A stretch of 7,524 bases of DNA from CANIZL01 sp043788645 (lineage in GTDB: Bacteria > Verrucomicrobiota > Verrucomicrobiia > Limisphaerales > UBA9464), in NCBI GenBank assembly GCA_043788645.1, contig JAYVTS010000046.1:1-7524 (forward strand), in the 5' to 3' direction. Position numbers and translations under genes: made by a program. How positions within the stretch are numbered: position 1 is the first letter of the stretch; each line of letters starts with the position of its first letter. Shown here piece after piece: positions 1-7,276 of this stretch. A model generated the notes under the pieces. It ran no database searches, was not told the origin of the DNA, and saw only the letters and a program-made list of their open reading frames with translations.

Positions 1-142
1 GCGCCATTGAAACGCGCCTGACTACGCGTTATCTTGGCACCCCTGGGTTGTCAACTCACATGCCAGATTAGCTGCATGGACGCCCCCGTTCAGAGCTACA
101 TCACCTGGGCGCCTCCTCCTTAAGTCGTATACCGCATGGGTT

Positions 143-180
143 ACTGATAGGAATTTGGTTCTGGACGCTCCGCGGAAAAG
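143..180 (+). repeat. Left copy of a ~40-bp direct repeat
   Basis: Bases 143-166 are identical to 7215-7238 in the same orientation (24 of 24, beginning ACTGATAGGAAT and ending GGTTCTGGAC). Similarity continues imperfectly to about 180: GCTCCGCGGAAAAG here against GCCTCCGCTAAAAAG in the right copy, which also has a tandem CTGGAC doublet where this copy has one. IS66 transposase homology starts at about 180, exactly where the repeat fades, so this copy marks a rearrangement junction. Seen directly; its role (recombination scar, attachment-like site or dispersed intergenic repeat) is unknown. Confidence 0.85.
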
Positions 181-933
181 AACATCTGGCGCGGGTACTG
201 GACGAACGGAAAGTCGAATTGCCGCCGCCCTTGCCCATGCGCGACGGACTCTCACGTAATGCGCCCAAAGGACATTCGATCCGGGATTGCAGTTGTAATG
301 TTCACGCGCGGCGGAACTTTGTCGATATCCAGGCGGTCTTCCCGGAGGACAGTCAGCGAGTGGTGCAGGATTTTTCCAAAATTTACCGCGTGGAAGCCCA
401 AGCCAGGGCCAAAGGGCTGGATCCGCAACAGCGCTTGCAGCTTCACCAGGAGCAAAGCCAGCCAGTGATGGAGCAGCTCAAAAGTCATTTTACTCAGAGT
501 TTGGAGAGCCGGCGGGTGGAACCCAACTCGAATTTGGGGCAGGCGATGAACTACCTGCTGAAACGGTGGGCGGAGTTAACCCAGTTTTTGCGCATACCGG
601 GGGCACCGCTCGACAACAACGTAACCGAAAGACTGCTCAAGACCGCGATCCTCCACCGCAAGAACAGTTTGCATTACCGGACGGTTCGCGGAGCGGCGGT
701 GGGCGATTTATTCATGAGTCTGCTCCAAACCTGCTTTGCCAACGGCGCCGATCCCTTCGACTACCTGTTGACGGCGGCTCGAAACGCCGACGCGGTTAAA
801 TTGGAACCGGGGAGATGGATGCCTTGGAACTATAAAGAGGCGCTCGTGCCGGACGCTACGTCGCTGTCCGGTTAATGGAAATCCCTGCCGTCCACCCACC
901 CGGGCGCGCATTTTTGCGGCTCCGCACGCTTGC
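175..933 (+). mobile_element. 5'-truncated IS66-family insertion sequence remnant
   Basis: This is the 3' part of an IS66-type element, with the C-terminal half of the transposase followed by about 58 bases to a likely right end. Bases 916-933 read GCGGCTCCGCACGCTTGC; the reverse complement begins GCAAGCG, one base from the GTAA start that IS66 terminal inverted repeats usually have. The left end, the accessory genes tnpA/tnpB and the 5' half of the transposase gene are absent. The left boundary coincides with the direct repeat ending near 180. Recombinase homology resumes immediately after the right end, consistent with insertion into an integrase gene. The element is surely non-autonomous. 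The exact right end is an inference. Confidence 0.7.
180..875 (+). pseudogene. IS66 family transposase, C-terminal fragment
   Basis: This is the C-terminal ~230 residues of an IS66-type transposase (DDE enzyme that cuts and joins DNA at IS ends); intact proteins are about twice as long. In-frame homology begins at about 180 with EHLARVLDERKVELPPP, upstream of a TTG at 219 that a gene caller might choose as the start. Recognisable blocks follow: LSRNAP, then the NVHARRNF segment of the transposase core, the GAPLDNNVTERLLK block, and the C-terminal GDLFMSLLQTC segment typical of this subgroup. The third catalytic acid is visible as Glu of NNVTER (codon 627-629). The first catalytic Asp lies in the lost N-terminal half; whether the Asp of RDGLSRN is the second one I cannot say. 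There is no internal stop before the TAA at 873-875, so decay is by truncation. Function as a transposase is not expected. Confidence 0.88.
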
Positions 934-935
934 CG

Positions 936-1088
936 AAGGCACACGAACAAGGCGTCGCCCTGGAGGACGTTCAGAACTTGGCGAATCATGCGGACCCGAG
1001 AACGACAAGGCTCTACGACCGGCGGAAACGCAAGGTCACCCGGAACATTGTGGAGAGAATCCCGACCTATGCAGAAGAGAATAGATAG
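936..1088 (+). pseudogene. Tyrosine recombinase (phage integrase family), C-terminal fragment
   Basis: The frame from about 936 to the TAG at 1086-1088 has no start codon near its beginning, so it is easy to miss. It reads EQGVALEDVQNLANH followed by ADPRTTRLYDRR and ends in NIVERIPTYAEENR. This is the end of the catalytic domain of tyrosine recombinases: the (G/A/N)-H box (His codon 987-989), then exactly eight residues, then the nucleophilic Tyr in T-T-R-L-Y (codon 1014-1016). Intact enzymes join or excise DNA at attachment sites. The upstream HxxR box and the rest of the domain are missing and are replaced by the IS66 right end at about 933. It is in the same frame as the transposase fragment but separated from it by that gene's stop. 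It is a remnant and cannot be active alone. Confidence 0.78.
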
Positions 1089-1122
1089 GGCCGATGAATC
1101 GACGACTTTTCAACTCGGCCTA
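1086..1122. terminator. Hairpin between convergent genes, possible terminator
   Basis: TAGGGCCGA (1086-1094) pairs with TCGGCCTA (1115-1122) apart from one bulged G, and inner TGAA/TTCA pairing can extend the stem. It lies between the plus-strand recombinase remnant, whose stop codon it overlaps, and the 3' end of the minus-strand small membrane gene. Neither side has a clear T-run, so termination is only suggested by position and stem strength. Confidence 0.3.
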
Positions 1123-1168
1123 AACCCAACATTCGTGTCACCAGCCGCCATTTCTACAAAACTCCAAT

Positions 1169-1372
1169 TCACCACCCAAACAGGATGTCCTTTAGAAATT
1201 GAACAATGGCGTTCTTACGAGCTCCACTTCCAAACCCAACCACCGCACTAGCGGTGACCAAAATCAAAAATACAACTACAACTATCCACTCATTGTAGTA
1301 TATCAACGTAGAACCGCCTATCGCAATAACCGCACCAAAGCCGACAAAAACGCCTTTCTTCAGAATGTGCAT
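1169..1372 (-). CDS. Small two-helix membrane protein; candidate immunity protein
   Basis: This encodes 67 residues from an ATG at 1370-1372 to a TGA at 1169-1171. It overlaps the 3' end of the RHS gene by 13 bases in another frame, so translation is probably coupled; a weak GGTGAG lies just before the ATG. I recognise no family. Two hydrophobic segments are clear, about residues 7-25 (FVGFGAVIAIGG region) and 29-48 (WIVVVVFLILVTASAVV), joined by a short YYNE turn. Lysines at 5-6 and R-K at 52-53 predict both termini in the cytoplasm and the turn outside. The C-terminal tail may form an amphipathic helix. The place immediately after a polymorphic-toxin tip is where immunity genes normally sit, and membrane immunity proteins are known for toxins that attack the inner membrane. 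The immunity role is inferred. It could instead be an unrelated small membrane protein or a chance frame. Its start region is notably A/T-rich. Confidence 0.6.
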   Translation of the reverse strand: MHILKKGVFVGFGAVIAIGGSTLIYYNEWIVVVVFLILVTASAVVGFGSGARKNAIVQFLKDILFGW

Positions 1373-1752
1373 AACTCACCAAGTTTGTGCATAAACGGCA
1401 TGTCCATGAAATTTTTCCATGCATCTCTCGGGTCTTCGCCTGGATCATCATATAAACCACCAAACGGCAGTAACCCGAGTAAATTTCTCCAGTGCCATTT
1501 GTCATTGTCAGGAATTCCCTCTGCAACCTGATTTATACCACGCCGAGCGATCATTCCACCGCCGATAATGTTTTTTGCTCCATCTAATCCAGCTATTCCC
1601 GCCAAGGCCTCCATAATCGGTGCAGCTGGACCAGTAAGGGTGCCAGCTGACCCGACACCAGCAGCAAACATTGCTTCGTTCACTCCTATTACCGTTTTAG
1701 CGATTCCTCGCCCTATATTTACCAATCCAACACCTGTTTTACTGTAGTTACA
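1360..1752 (-). other. Variable C-terminal tip of the RHS protein (putative toxin domain)
   Basis: This covers residues 1807-1936, after the last Leu of the core-end motif. The first part is a Gly/Ala-rich hydrophobic stretch (VNIGRGIAKTVIGV through GGGMIARRGINQVAEG) that could form two membrane-active helices. The last ~50 residues are more polar and aromatic (DNDKWHWRNLLGLLPFGG, then DDPGEDPRDAWKNF). I see no HNH, deaminase, ADP-ribosyltransferase or nuclease motif. In polymorphic toxins this position holds the swappable effector. A glycine-rich hydrophobic segment here can also be only a linker before the toxin, which would leave the last ~50 residues as the effector. G+C is lower here than in the shell (22 of 60 in 1741-1800). 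Confidence 0.55.
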
Positions 1753-4700
1753 CAGCCCATATATATCTATATTATCCACAGAATCGTTCCTGACAAATCC
1801 ATATAAATTTAAGCCTCCGACCTCTTGGATTCGATCGCGGTTCATCCATCGTTGCGTTGTCGGATCATAAAACCGAAACCCGTAATAATATAACCCGCTC
1901 GAAGCCATCATCTCTTTTGATGAAAACCGAATGCTGTTTTCGGAGGTCAAGGCAGTGATACTACTGTTGATGGTTCGCCCAAACGGATCATAGACATAGC
2001 TCGCTCCCAACGTTTTATCTGGATTGATTAGGTACGTTATGTTCCCATTCCCGTCGGCGTGGTAGAAGGCATGAGCTAACGTCACTCCATTAGCGCCGGA
2101 ATGGGCGGTGCGGGCCAGAAGACCTCCGATACCTCCGGCGCGTTCAATGGTATGGCTCAAATCCAATCCTCGGGTGTATGTCACCAATGGCGTCCCCGAA
2201 GAGTTCCGTTCCTGAATAACTCTCCTCCCATCATAAATGTAGCGGACTTCGGTGGTGAGACTCCAAGCGACCGTTGGCCAGTTGTATTCGCGTCGGATCC
2301 TCATCCTTCCACGGGCATCGTACACGAACTCCGTCTTGAACCGATTGGCCGCCGGTGTGGCAGTAGTGTCAGTTTCAACTGCCACTAACTGATTTTCATC
2401 GTCGTAGGTGTATTGTAGTGAGGTCGCTCCCAGGCTCCGTGATATCCTGTTACCGTTGGCATCCGGAGCATACGTGTAGGTCCCGTCGCCCGTAAGCTGA
2501 TTTAGCGAATTAACTGCGTAGGTGGTGACCGATGCCCCGTTGGTCCGTTGAACCAAATTCATGCCAGCGTCATACCCGTACTTCAACTGTGGGTTAGCCG
2601 GATTGGAATTCAGGGCAGTGTAAAGTTGTTCGGCATTGTCATACGTGTAGTCCGAAACGGATCCATCAGGGAACGTTTGCTGTGACCGTTCATTGGCCAT
2701 GTTGACGTTGTAGGAGTGGTTATTGTGAATCGTCGTTCCGGTCTTTAGAGTGGTTGATTTCAGGTGCCCGGTGGTGTCGTAAACGTTGGATATTTGCGAA
2801 CTCGGGACAGTAGTTGGTACGGTGATGCTTTGTACCAATCGCGATGCAGTAGTTCCGGCTGCAGAAACGTAACTGTAAGTGAACGCGCCTGCAGCTGAGG
2901 TCAGAGATTGCAACCGGCGCGAGGCATCATTGACATAACTCTGGGTCCAATCGCCGATCAATGGTTGTTGCAGCGCGAGGCTGGTGCGCAACCGCGAGTT
3001 GTAACCCAAAGTAACCTGACTACTTGCCCACTCGGTGGTTTTCTCACTCTCCAGCTGACCACTTGGCTTATAGGTGTATTCGCTAGTGAGCAGGCCGGTC
3101 TTGTAGTCCTTGACTCGACGATTGAGGTTGTTGTACTCGAAATTCAACGCCGGTGAGACTGGGTAGGCGACATTTGTCAGGTTGCCGACTGAATCGTAAC
3201 TGAAGGTGGTCAGGCCCTTTTGTAGAGTCCACCGCTTGGTCAAACGGTGTAAATTGTCGTAACCGTTCGTGATATTTAGTACATTGTCAGCGTAGCGCTT
3301 TTGAATTTCACGCCCGTAAGTATCAAATACCCAACTGGTTTTCGTCGCCGTTCCGGTCTGTTTCCCGTCGTATAGCTCGATCAAATCATCGGCGGGAGTG
3401 TACTTGAAGCTGTTGGTGTAGACGCCGACGACTGTTTCGTTCGTCCGCCGCAGCGAGGCATCGTACTTCCAACTGGTGGTGTGGTTGACCTGGTTAACGT
3501 AAGAAGTTGCTTCGGGGAATCCCACTGTGTAATTCCACTGCTCGAGGCCGGTGTCCGGCTGGGTGCGGGTTTTGATCCGTCCTGCGTCGTCATAGGTCGC
3601 TTTGACTACGACTCCATTCGCATTCGTAGAGGTCAGCACCCAATCCCGTTGGTGGTAGCCAATGCCTTCCACCAGCCCCGCCCCGTTCTGTCGCGACACC
3701 AACCGATTCAAATTGTCATAGATGTTGGTCATTTTCTGGTAGAAGTCCTCCCGTCGGATCAGGAGTCCAAGGGCGTCGTAACGGTTAGTGTACTTCGCTC
3801 CGTCCGGCAGTGTGACCAGAGTCGGCTTACCCCAAAAGTCATAATCGATGGATGTGCTTTCGGCTTGGGCCGTACCGTAGGCTCGGACCACGCTGGTGGG
3901 CGAACCACAACCACAGTACGAGATTTCAGTGCGAGTGCCTACCCCACCGACCACTTTGGGTGGCTCATAAAGCGTGGCCAGTTGGCGCAAACGATTGGGA
4001 AGAAAGTAGCTGTACTGACCGAGACGATCTCGTGAGCCGATCCGGTCCAAAACTGGAAGCGGGGCTCCTCCGGTATTGAATCCAGTAGCCGCTGGCAGAA
4101 CATAATAATGCTCCTCGTACGTCAGGTCGGGATAGGATACCTTCGTCAATCGTCCGAGAAAATCGTAGTCGTAAGTCCTGACTAGACCCCGAGGATCGGT
4201 GTGGGTCCGTAGGTACCCATTAAAATAGGTGTAGCTGTTGGTACGGAGTGGAATGCCGCTGATTGAATCCACGATCAAAGCCACCCGTTTGGTGGTGGGA
4301 TCGTAGCTGTAGGTTGAGAGTAATCCAGCCTGTGTCAGGCTAGTAGTGAGCCGTCGGTTGACATCATAATCGTAAATCGTGACATCACCGGCAGCATTGG
4401 TGGCACGTTGAACTTGGTCTTGGTAGGTGGGGTGCAACGCGTAACCGAAGATTCGTTCTCCAGAAGGACCCAGTTGCTGGAGGCGCAGTAGGCCGTCGAC
4501 TGATTTGTCGCTGCTGGTGGCGTACTGAAAGGTATTCGTTCGATAAAGTACGACGCTGTTGGAACTCCAGCGTTCGACGACACTAGTGCGTTGGCCTTGG
4601 GCGTTGCGCTGAATGTACTCATACCATGTCGCGAAGTGACCAGTTCCGCTAAGGCGGCGTTGAATTCTCAGAGCCGGGCTACCGCTGGACCCTTCGTAGG

Positions 4701-7170
4701 GATTCCCGTCCATTTTGCTAGGATAGTCGTAAAAGATGGGTTGCGGCTCGTTCTGGCCATCGGCACAAGGCGCCAGTTCCCAGCTGCGTGTGCGCATCAG
4801 ATGGGTGGGCCCAGCGATTAACCAGTGCGTCGTCCGGCTCCGTTGGAATTGGGCCGCATACAACCCAACACTGGGGCTATTGAACGCGGTCGGATCGTAG
4901 GTGCTAAACCCTACGGCTTGCTGGCGGTTCCAATAGTGGCTGTTCCTCTGATTACGTATAGTGTCGAGCGTCTGGATGGGTGGATCACTGGCACCATTGA
5001 AGGTCGGAATCTGAGTGCTGGCGTTAAAGTTATCGGGAATTCGGAATCCCATTTCCGTTCCAGAATTGTTATCATAGAATGCGTAGGCTTGATGACTTCC
5101 ATCGGGTTCAGTAATGACGATGGCACGGTCCACCCCAGCGCATTCTAGCTCGTGAATTCCGCAGAATCCGGCATCAAAATGTGCGAACTGGGTTGTCCCG
5201 TAAGGAGTTGTCAGCTGGGTAATCCACCAAGTAATCGAATTGTAGGCAAACGAGCTCTCCATGTTCACGACGTCCTTGATTTTAGTGAGGACTCGAGTTG
5301 AGGCGACAGTCGAATAGGTAAACGATACATTTCGTGTGTCCGGACCTGTAACACCGGTTATTCGGTAAAGGTCACCAGTACCGAATGTATCACCATAGGC
5401 AAACGTGAAAACCGCCGAATCGGCCGTGGTGACATGATGTAATCGCGAGGAGTATCCCCTAGACTCCGGGTCGTCGTAAAAAAAGCTCACTGCCTGGCCG
5501 GTGGCATCCTTCCGAGACGTCAACTGATAGTAAACTGTCGTGCCTATTCTATTGTATTGCTCGACCGAGCCATTGCGAAAAAATAGGGTTAAGGTCGTTA
5601 CGGTTGACCCCGAAACTGTTCGTACGGCAGTAATGCCGGTTCGATATTCTGAAACGGAGGTAGTCTGGCCATCGGAAAAGTTCAGTTCCGTCAAGAAACC
5701 ATTCCCGTGGAGGAGTCGGAATAACGCTGGGCCAAGGCCCTTGTTGTAGCCATTGTATCCTTCAATGTTGGACAAGAGATCACTCGTCCACGCTGGCCCG
5801 AAATTGGCCGTAGCCCCAAGTTGTTGCTGATAGCCCAGAGTGTCCGAATCACGCTGACGCCAATTGAGGCTCAAAACGAAATCTGGTCCAAATGCGGATT
5901 TCCACATCATCGGGATATCGGAAATCTGCAAATTGATATTAGGTTCTATGACCTTCCAAGACGCCATACCGCATTCATTGGTGCCGCTGCCCGTACCTGA
6001 ACCGCCAGGACCCGCTTCACAGCACTCCTCCGAACACGGTCCGCTGCCACCGGAGTCGTCCATGATTTGGGGATAGCCCTTGCCATGTATGCCTGCACCT
6101 TCCCTAAAATCGACCCAGCGCCAACCTTTTGGCAACGTCGACTCTTGGATCATGAAGTAACCGCTGGCCTCGGCCTCTACCGTTTCCAAGTCCATCCAAA
6201 TTGGTTGACCAAAGGTGGGGTCGATGACCAGCAATTGATCATCCTTCGCGTCGACGATTGCGGCGTAGTGGTTCTGACGCCAATGGACGACGGCTGGAAC
6301 TACGACAGTGGCCCCAGGCTCACGATAGGCTGCTGACAAGCCGAGGGAATTGCGATTGGAAAGTTCAGCGAGTTCCGCTAGTGAAAAACCTGTCACTGGG
6401 GAACCGGATTCCAAAAGGACACTGAGATTCCTACCCTTCGAACGGGCCAATACATTGTTCATCGCGAGGGGGCCGCAGCGATAGGCGATCGCCGGAGTTC
6501 TCGCCATATGCACGACTGCTTCCTTGGTTCGGTTCCAAATTTGGGCTAAGCGCGGATCATCAAACTGTCGACCGGCTTGCGTGGGAATCAGTTTCTCCAA
6601 ATCCTCAAGCCGCCCAAGACTCGCCAAAAGGGATGCCCAACGAGGCAGCGTCTCGTCAGCAATCCGTTTTCCTTCGCCATCCTTGTACTCGCTGGTGGCA
6701 AGCCACGCATTGGACCAGTGTTCTAGCGCCTTAGTGTAATGACCACTATTGCGGTAATAGTCAGCGAGCGACTGCTCTACGCCAGGGGTGTAGGGGCCGG
6801 TGGGATAGTTGGTTATGTACGCCTCTAGATCCCTTAGCCGGTTTTCGAACATTTCGGGGGTCAGGTCTGGCCCTGGCCGAGCCATCTGTCCGTACCGGGC
6901 CAAAATACTGCGCAGCGCAGTCGCCGACTCCAGCTGCTGAGGCGTCTCGACGCCGTTGTAAATCGCACTCAAACTGTGCAGCTCGCGGAGTTGCAGCTGG
7001 ATCGGCCCCAGCTTGGACCTAGCGGAATCGTTTGAGGATGCCTTGGTGTCAGCTAAGCGGGCACCGCGAACCACTAAGCCGACTACAATTAGTGTCGCCA
7101 GGGTGAGGACCCAGGCCAAAGGCACCCGTCCCTCGCTGGAATGCCGACCGGACAAATGAGAAGCTTTCAC
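1360..7170 (-). CDS. Membrane-anchored C39-peptidase/RHS-repeat polymorphic toxin
   Basis: This encodes 1936 residues. The start is a GTG at 7168-7170, the first usual start codon after an in-frame TAG at 7252-7254; no Shine-Dalgarno sequence is visible. Residues ~17-36 form one transmembrane helix with Arg/His-rich flanks (signal anchor). Residues ~55-222 are helical and TPR-like, with NSGHYTKALEHW as the clearest unit. Residues ~225-345 are a C39-like cysteine peptidase with an apparently complete triad: Cys232 in YRCGPLAM, His301 in HWRQNHYAAI and Asp317 in VIDPTFG. A Gly/Ser/Cys-rich linker follows (371-400). From ~405 comes the RHS shell, with many YD repeats such as IYDNLNRLVSRQNGAG and YTYDDENQLVAVETD, and a YCGCG motif. 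The conserved core end covers ~1762-1806, and the unique tip covers 1807-1936. RHS shells are known to encapsulate toxic C-termini. The toxin role fits the architecture but the tip is unrecognised. The downstream small membrane gene overlaps it and is probably co-transcribed. The frame is intact throughout. Confidence 0.93.
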   Translation of the reverse strand: MKASHLSGRHSSEGRVPLAWVLTLATLIVVGLVVRGARLADTKASSNDSARSKLGPIQLQLRELHSLSAIYNGVETPQQLESATALRSILARYGQMARPGPDLTPEMFENRLRDLEAYITNYPTGPYTPGVEQSLADYYRNSGHYTKALEHWSNAWLATSEYKDGEGKRIADETLPRWASLLASLGRLEDLEKLIPTQAGRQFDDPRLAQIWNRTKEAVVHMARTPAIAYRCGPLAMNNVLARSKGRNLSVLLESGSPVTGFSLAELAELSNRNSLGLSAAYREPGATVVVPAVVHWRQNHYAAIVDAKDDQLLVIDPTFGQPIWMDLETVEAEASGYFMIQESTLPKGWRWVDFREGAGIHGKGYPQIMDDSGGSGPCSEECCEAGPGGSGTGSGTNECGMASWKVIEPNINLQISDIPMMWKSAFGPDFVLSLNWRQRDSDTLGYQQQLGATANFGPAWTSDLLSNIEGYNGYNKGLGPALFRLLHGNGFLTELNFSDGQTTSVSEYRTGITAVRTVSGSTVTTLTLFFRNGSVEQYNRIGTTVYYQLTSRKDATGQAVSFFYDDPESRGYSSRLHHVTTADSAVFTFAYGDTFGTGDLYRITGVTGPDTRNVSFTYSTVASTRVLTKIKDVVNMESSFAYNSITWWITQLTTPYGTTQFAHFDAGFCGIHELECAGVDRAIVITEPDGSHQAYAFYDNNSGTEMGFRIPDNFNASTQIPTFNGASDPPIQTLDTIRNQRNSHYWNRQQAVGFSTYDPTAFNSPSVGLYAAQFQRSRTTHWLIAGPTHLMRTRSWELAPCADGQNEPQPIFYDYPSKMDGNPYEGSSGSPALRIQRRLSGTGHFATWYEYIQRNAQGQRTSVVERWSSNSVVLYRTNTFQYATSSDKSVDGLLRLQQLGPSGERIFGYALHPTYQDQVQRATNAAGDVTIYDYDVNRRLTTSLTQAGLLSTYSYDPTTKRVALIVDSISGIPLRTNSYTYFNGYLRTHTDPRGLVRTYDYDFLGRLTKVSYPDLTYEEHYYVLPAATGFNTGGAPLPVLDRIGSRDRLGQYSYFLPNRLRQLATLYEPPKVVGGVGTRTEISYCGCGSPTSVVRAYGTAQAESTSIDYDFWGKPTLVTLPDGAKYTNRYDALGLLIRREDFYQKMTNIYDNLNRLVSRQNGAGLVEGIGYHQRDWVLTSTNANGVVVKATYDDAGRIKTRTQPDTGLEQWNYTVGFPEATSYVNQVNHTTSWKYDASLRRTNETVVGVYTNSFKYTPADDLIELYDGKQTGTATKTSWVFDTYGREIQKRYADNVLNITNGYDNLHRLTKRWTLQKGLTTFSYDSVGNLTNVAYPVSPALNFEYNNLNRRVKDYKTGLLTSEYTYKPSGQLESEKTTEWASSQVTLGYNSRLRTSLALQQPLIGDWTQSYVNDASRRLQSLTSAAGAFTYSYVSAAGTTASRLVQSITVPTTVPSSQISNVYDTTGHLKSTTLKTGTTIHNNHSYNVNMANERSQQTFPDGSVSDYTYDNAEQLYTALNSNPANPQLKYGYDAGMNLVQRTNGASVTTYAVNSLNQLTGDGTYTYAPDANGNRISRSLGATSLQYTYDDENQLVAVETDTTATPAANRFKTEFVYDARGRMRIRREYNWPTVAWSLTTEVRYIYDGRRVIQERNSSGTPLVTYTRGLDLSHTIERAGGIGGLLARTAHSGANGVTLAHAFYHADGNGNITYLINPDKTLGASYVYDPFGRTINSSITALTSENSIRFSSKEMMASSGLYYYGFRFYDPTTQRWMNRDRIQEVGGLNLYGFVRNDSVDNIDIYGLCNYSKTGVGLVNIGRGIAKTVIGVNEAMFAAGVGSAGTLTGPAAPIMEALAGIAGLDGAKNIIGGGMIARRGINQVAEGIPDNDKWHWRNLLGLLPFGGLYDDPGEDPRDAWKNFMDMPFMHKLGELCTF

Positions 7171-7214
7171 GAGTGGTTTGGGGTTTTTAGGCAGACTATG
7201 GGTGATATAGCTTA

Positions 7215-7259
7215 ACTGATAGGAATTTGGTTCTGGACCTGGACGCCTCCGCTAAAAAG
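7215..7259 (+). repeat. Right copy of the ~40-bp direct repeat
   Basis: Bases 7215-7238 match 143-166 perfectly in the same orientation. The copy continues through a tandem CTGGAC doublet (7233-7244) and GCCTCCGCTAAAAAG, where its A-run forms the left arm of the hairpin at 7252-7276. It lies 45 bases upstream of the RHS start codon, so it sits in the region where that gene's promoter would be expected. A TATATC on the minus strand (7209-7204) could be a -10 element, but no convincing -35 accompanies it. Confidence 0.85.
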
Positions 7260-7276
7260 GAGATTTCCTTTTTTAG
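7252..7276. terminator. A/T-rich hairpin, possible intrinsic terminator
   Basis: CTAAAAAGGA (7252-7261), a GATT loop and TCCTTTTTTAG (7266-7276) form an inverted repeat with one extra T. The arms carry an A-run and a T-run, so it could end transcription on either strand. It overlaps the stop codon of the small reading frame at 7273-7461 and lies upstream of the RHS gene, so it may insulate RHS from minus-strand transcription coming from the right. The stem is short of G/C pairs, which limits confidence. Confidence 0.4.

Noticed and set aside
1..142. Short open plus-strand stretches (3-71 and 22-123) and a GGAGGAGG-like run on the minus strand at about 113-120
   Set aside because: The frames are very short and unrecognised. 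The purine-rich run is followed by an ATG directly before a stop. I can assign nothing in this stretch.
22..255. 77-codon open frame on the minus strand at the left edge
   Set aside because: It runs antisense across the repeat junction and the start of the clear IS66 homology, is Arg/Ala-rich and resembles no protein I know.
988..1251. 87-codon plus-strand frame following the transposase
   Set aside because: It is out of frame with the tyrosine recombinase motif, which explains 936-1088 far better.
1199..1531. 110-codon plus-strand frame antisense to the RHS tip and the small membrane gene, and a 78-codon minus-strand frame at 1290-1526
   Set aside because: Both overlap better-supported genes and are low-complexity or unlike known proteins. 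The two-helix frame with the stop/start overlap explains the region better.
3481..4035. 184-codon open frame on the plus strand inside the RHS gene
   Set aside because: It is fully antisense to the continuous YD-repeat coding frame and has no domain signature, so it is a shadow frame produced by coding bias.
1360..7170. Repeated YD motifs considered as a DNA repeat array or CRISPR-like structure
   Set aside because: The repetition is at protein level and diverged. There are no regularly spaced identical DNA repeats.
7195..7232. Possible promoter for the RHS gene (TATATC at 7209-7204 on the minus strand)
   Set aside because: The hexamer 17 bases upstream (AACCAA) is not a credible -35, so I did not list it as a feature.
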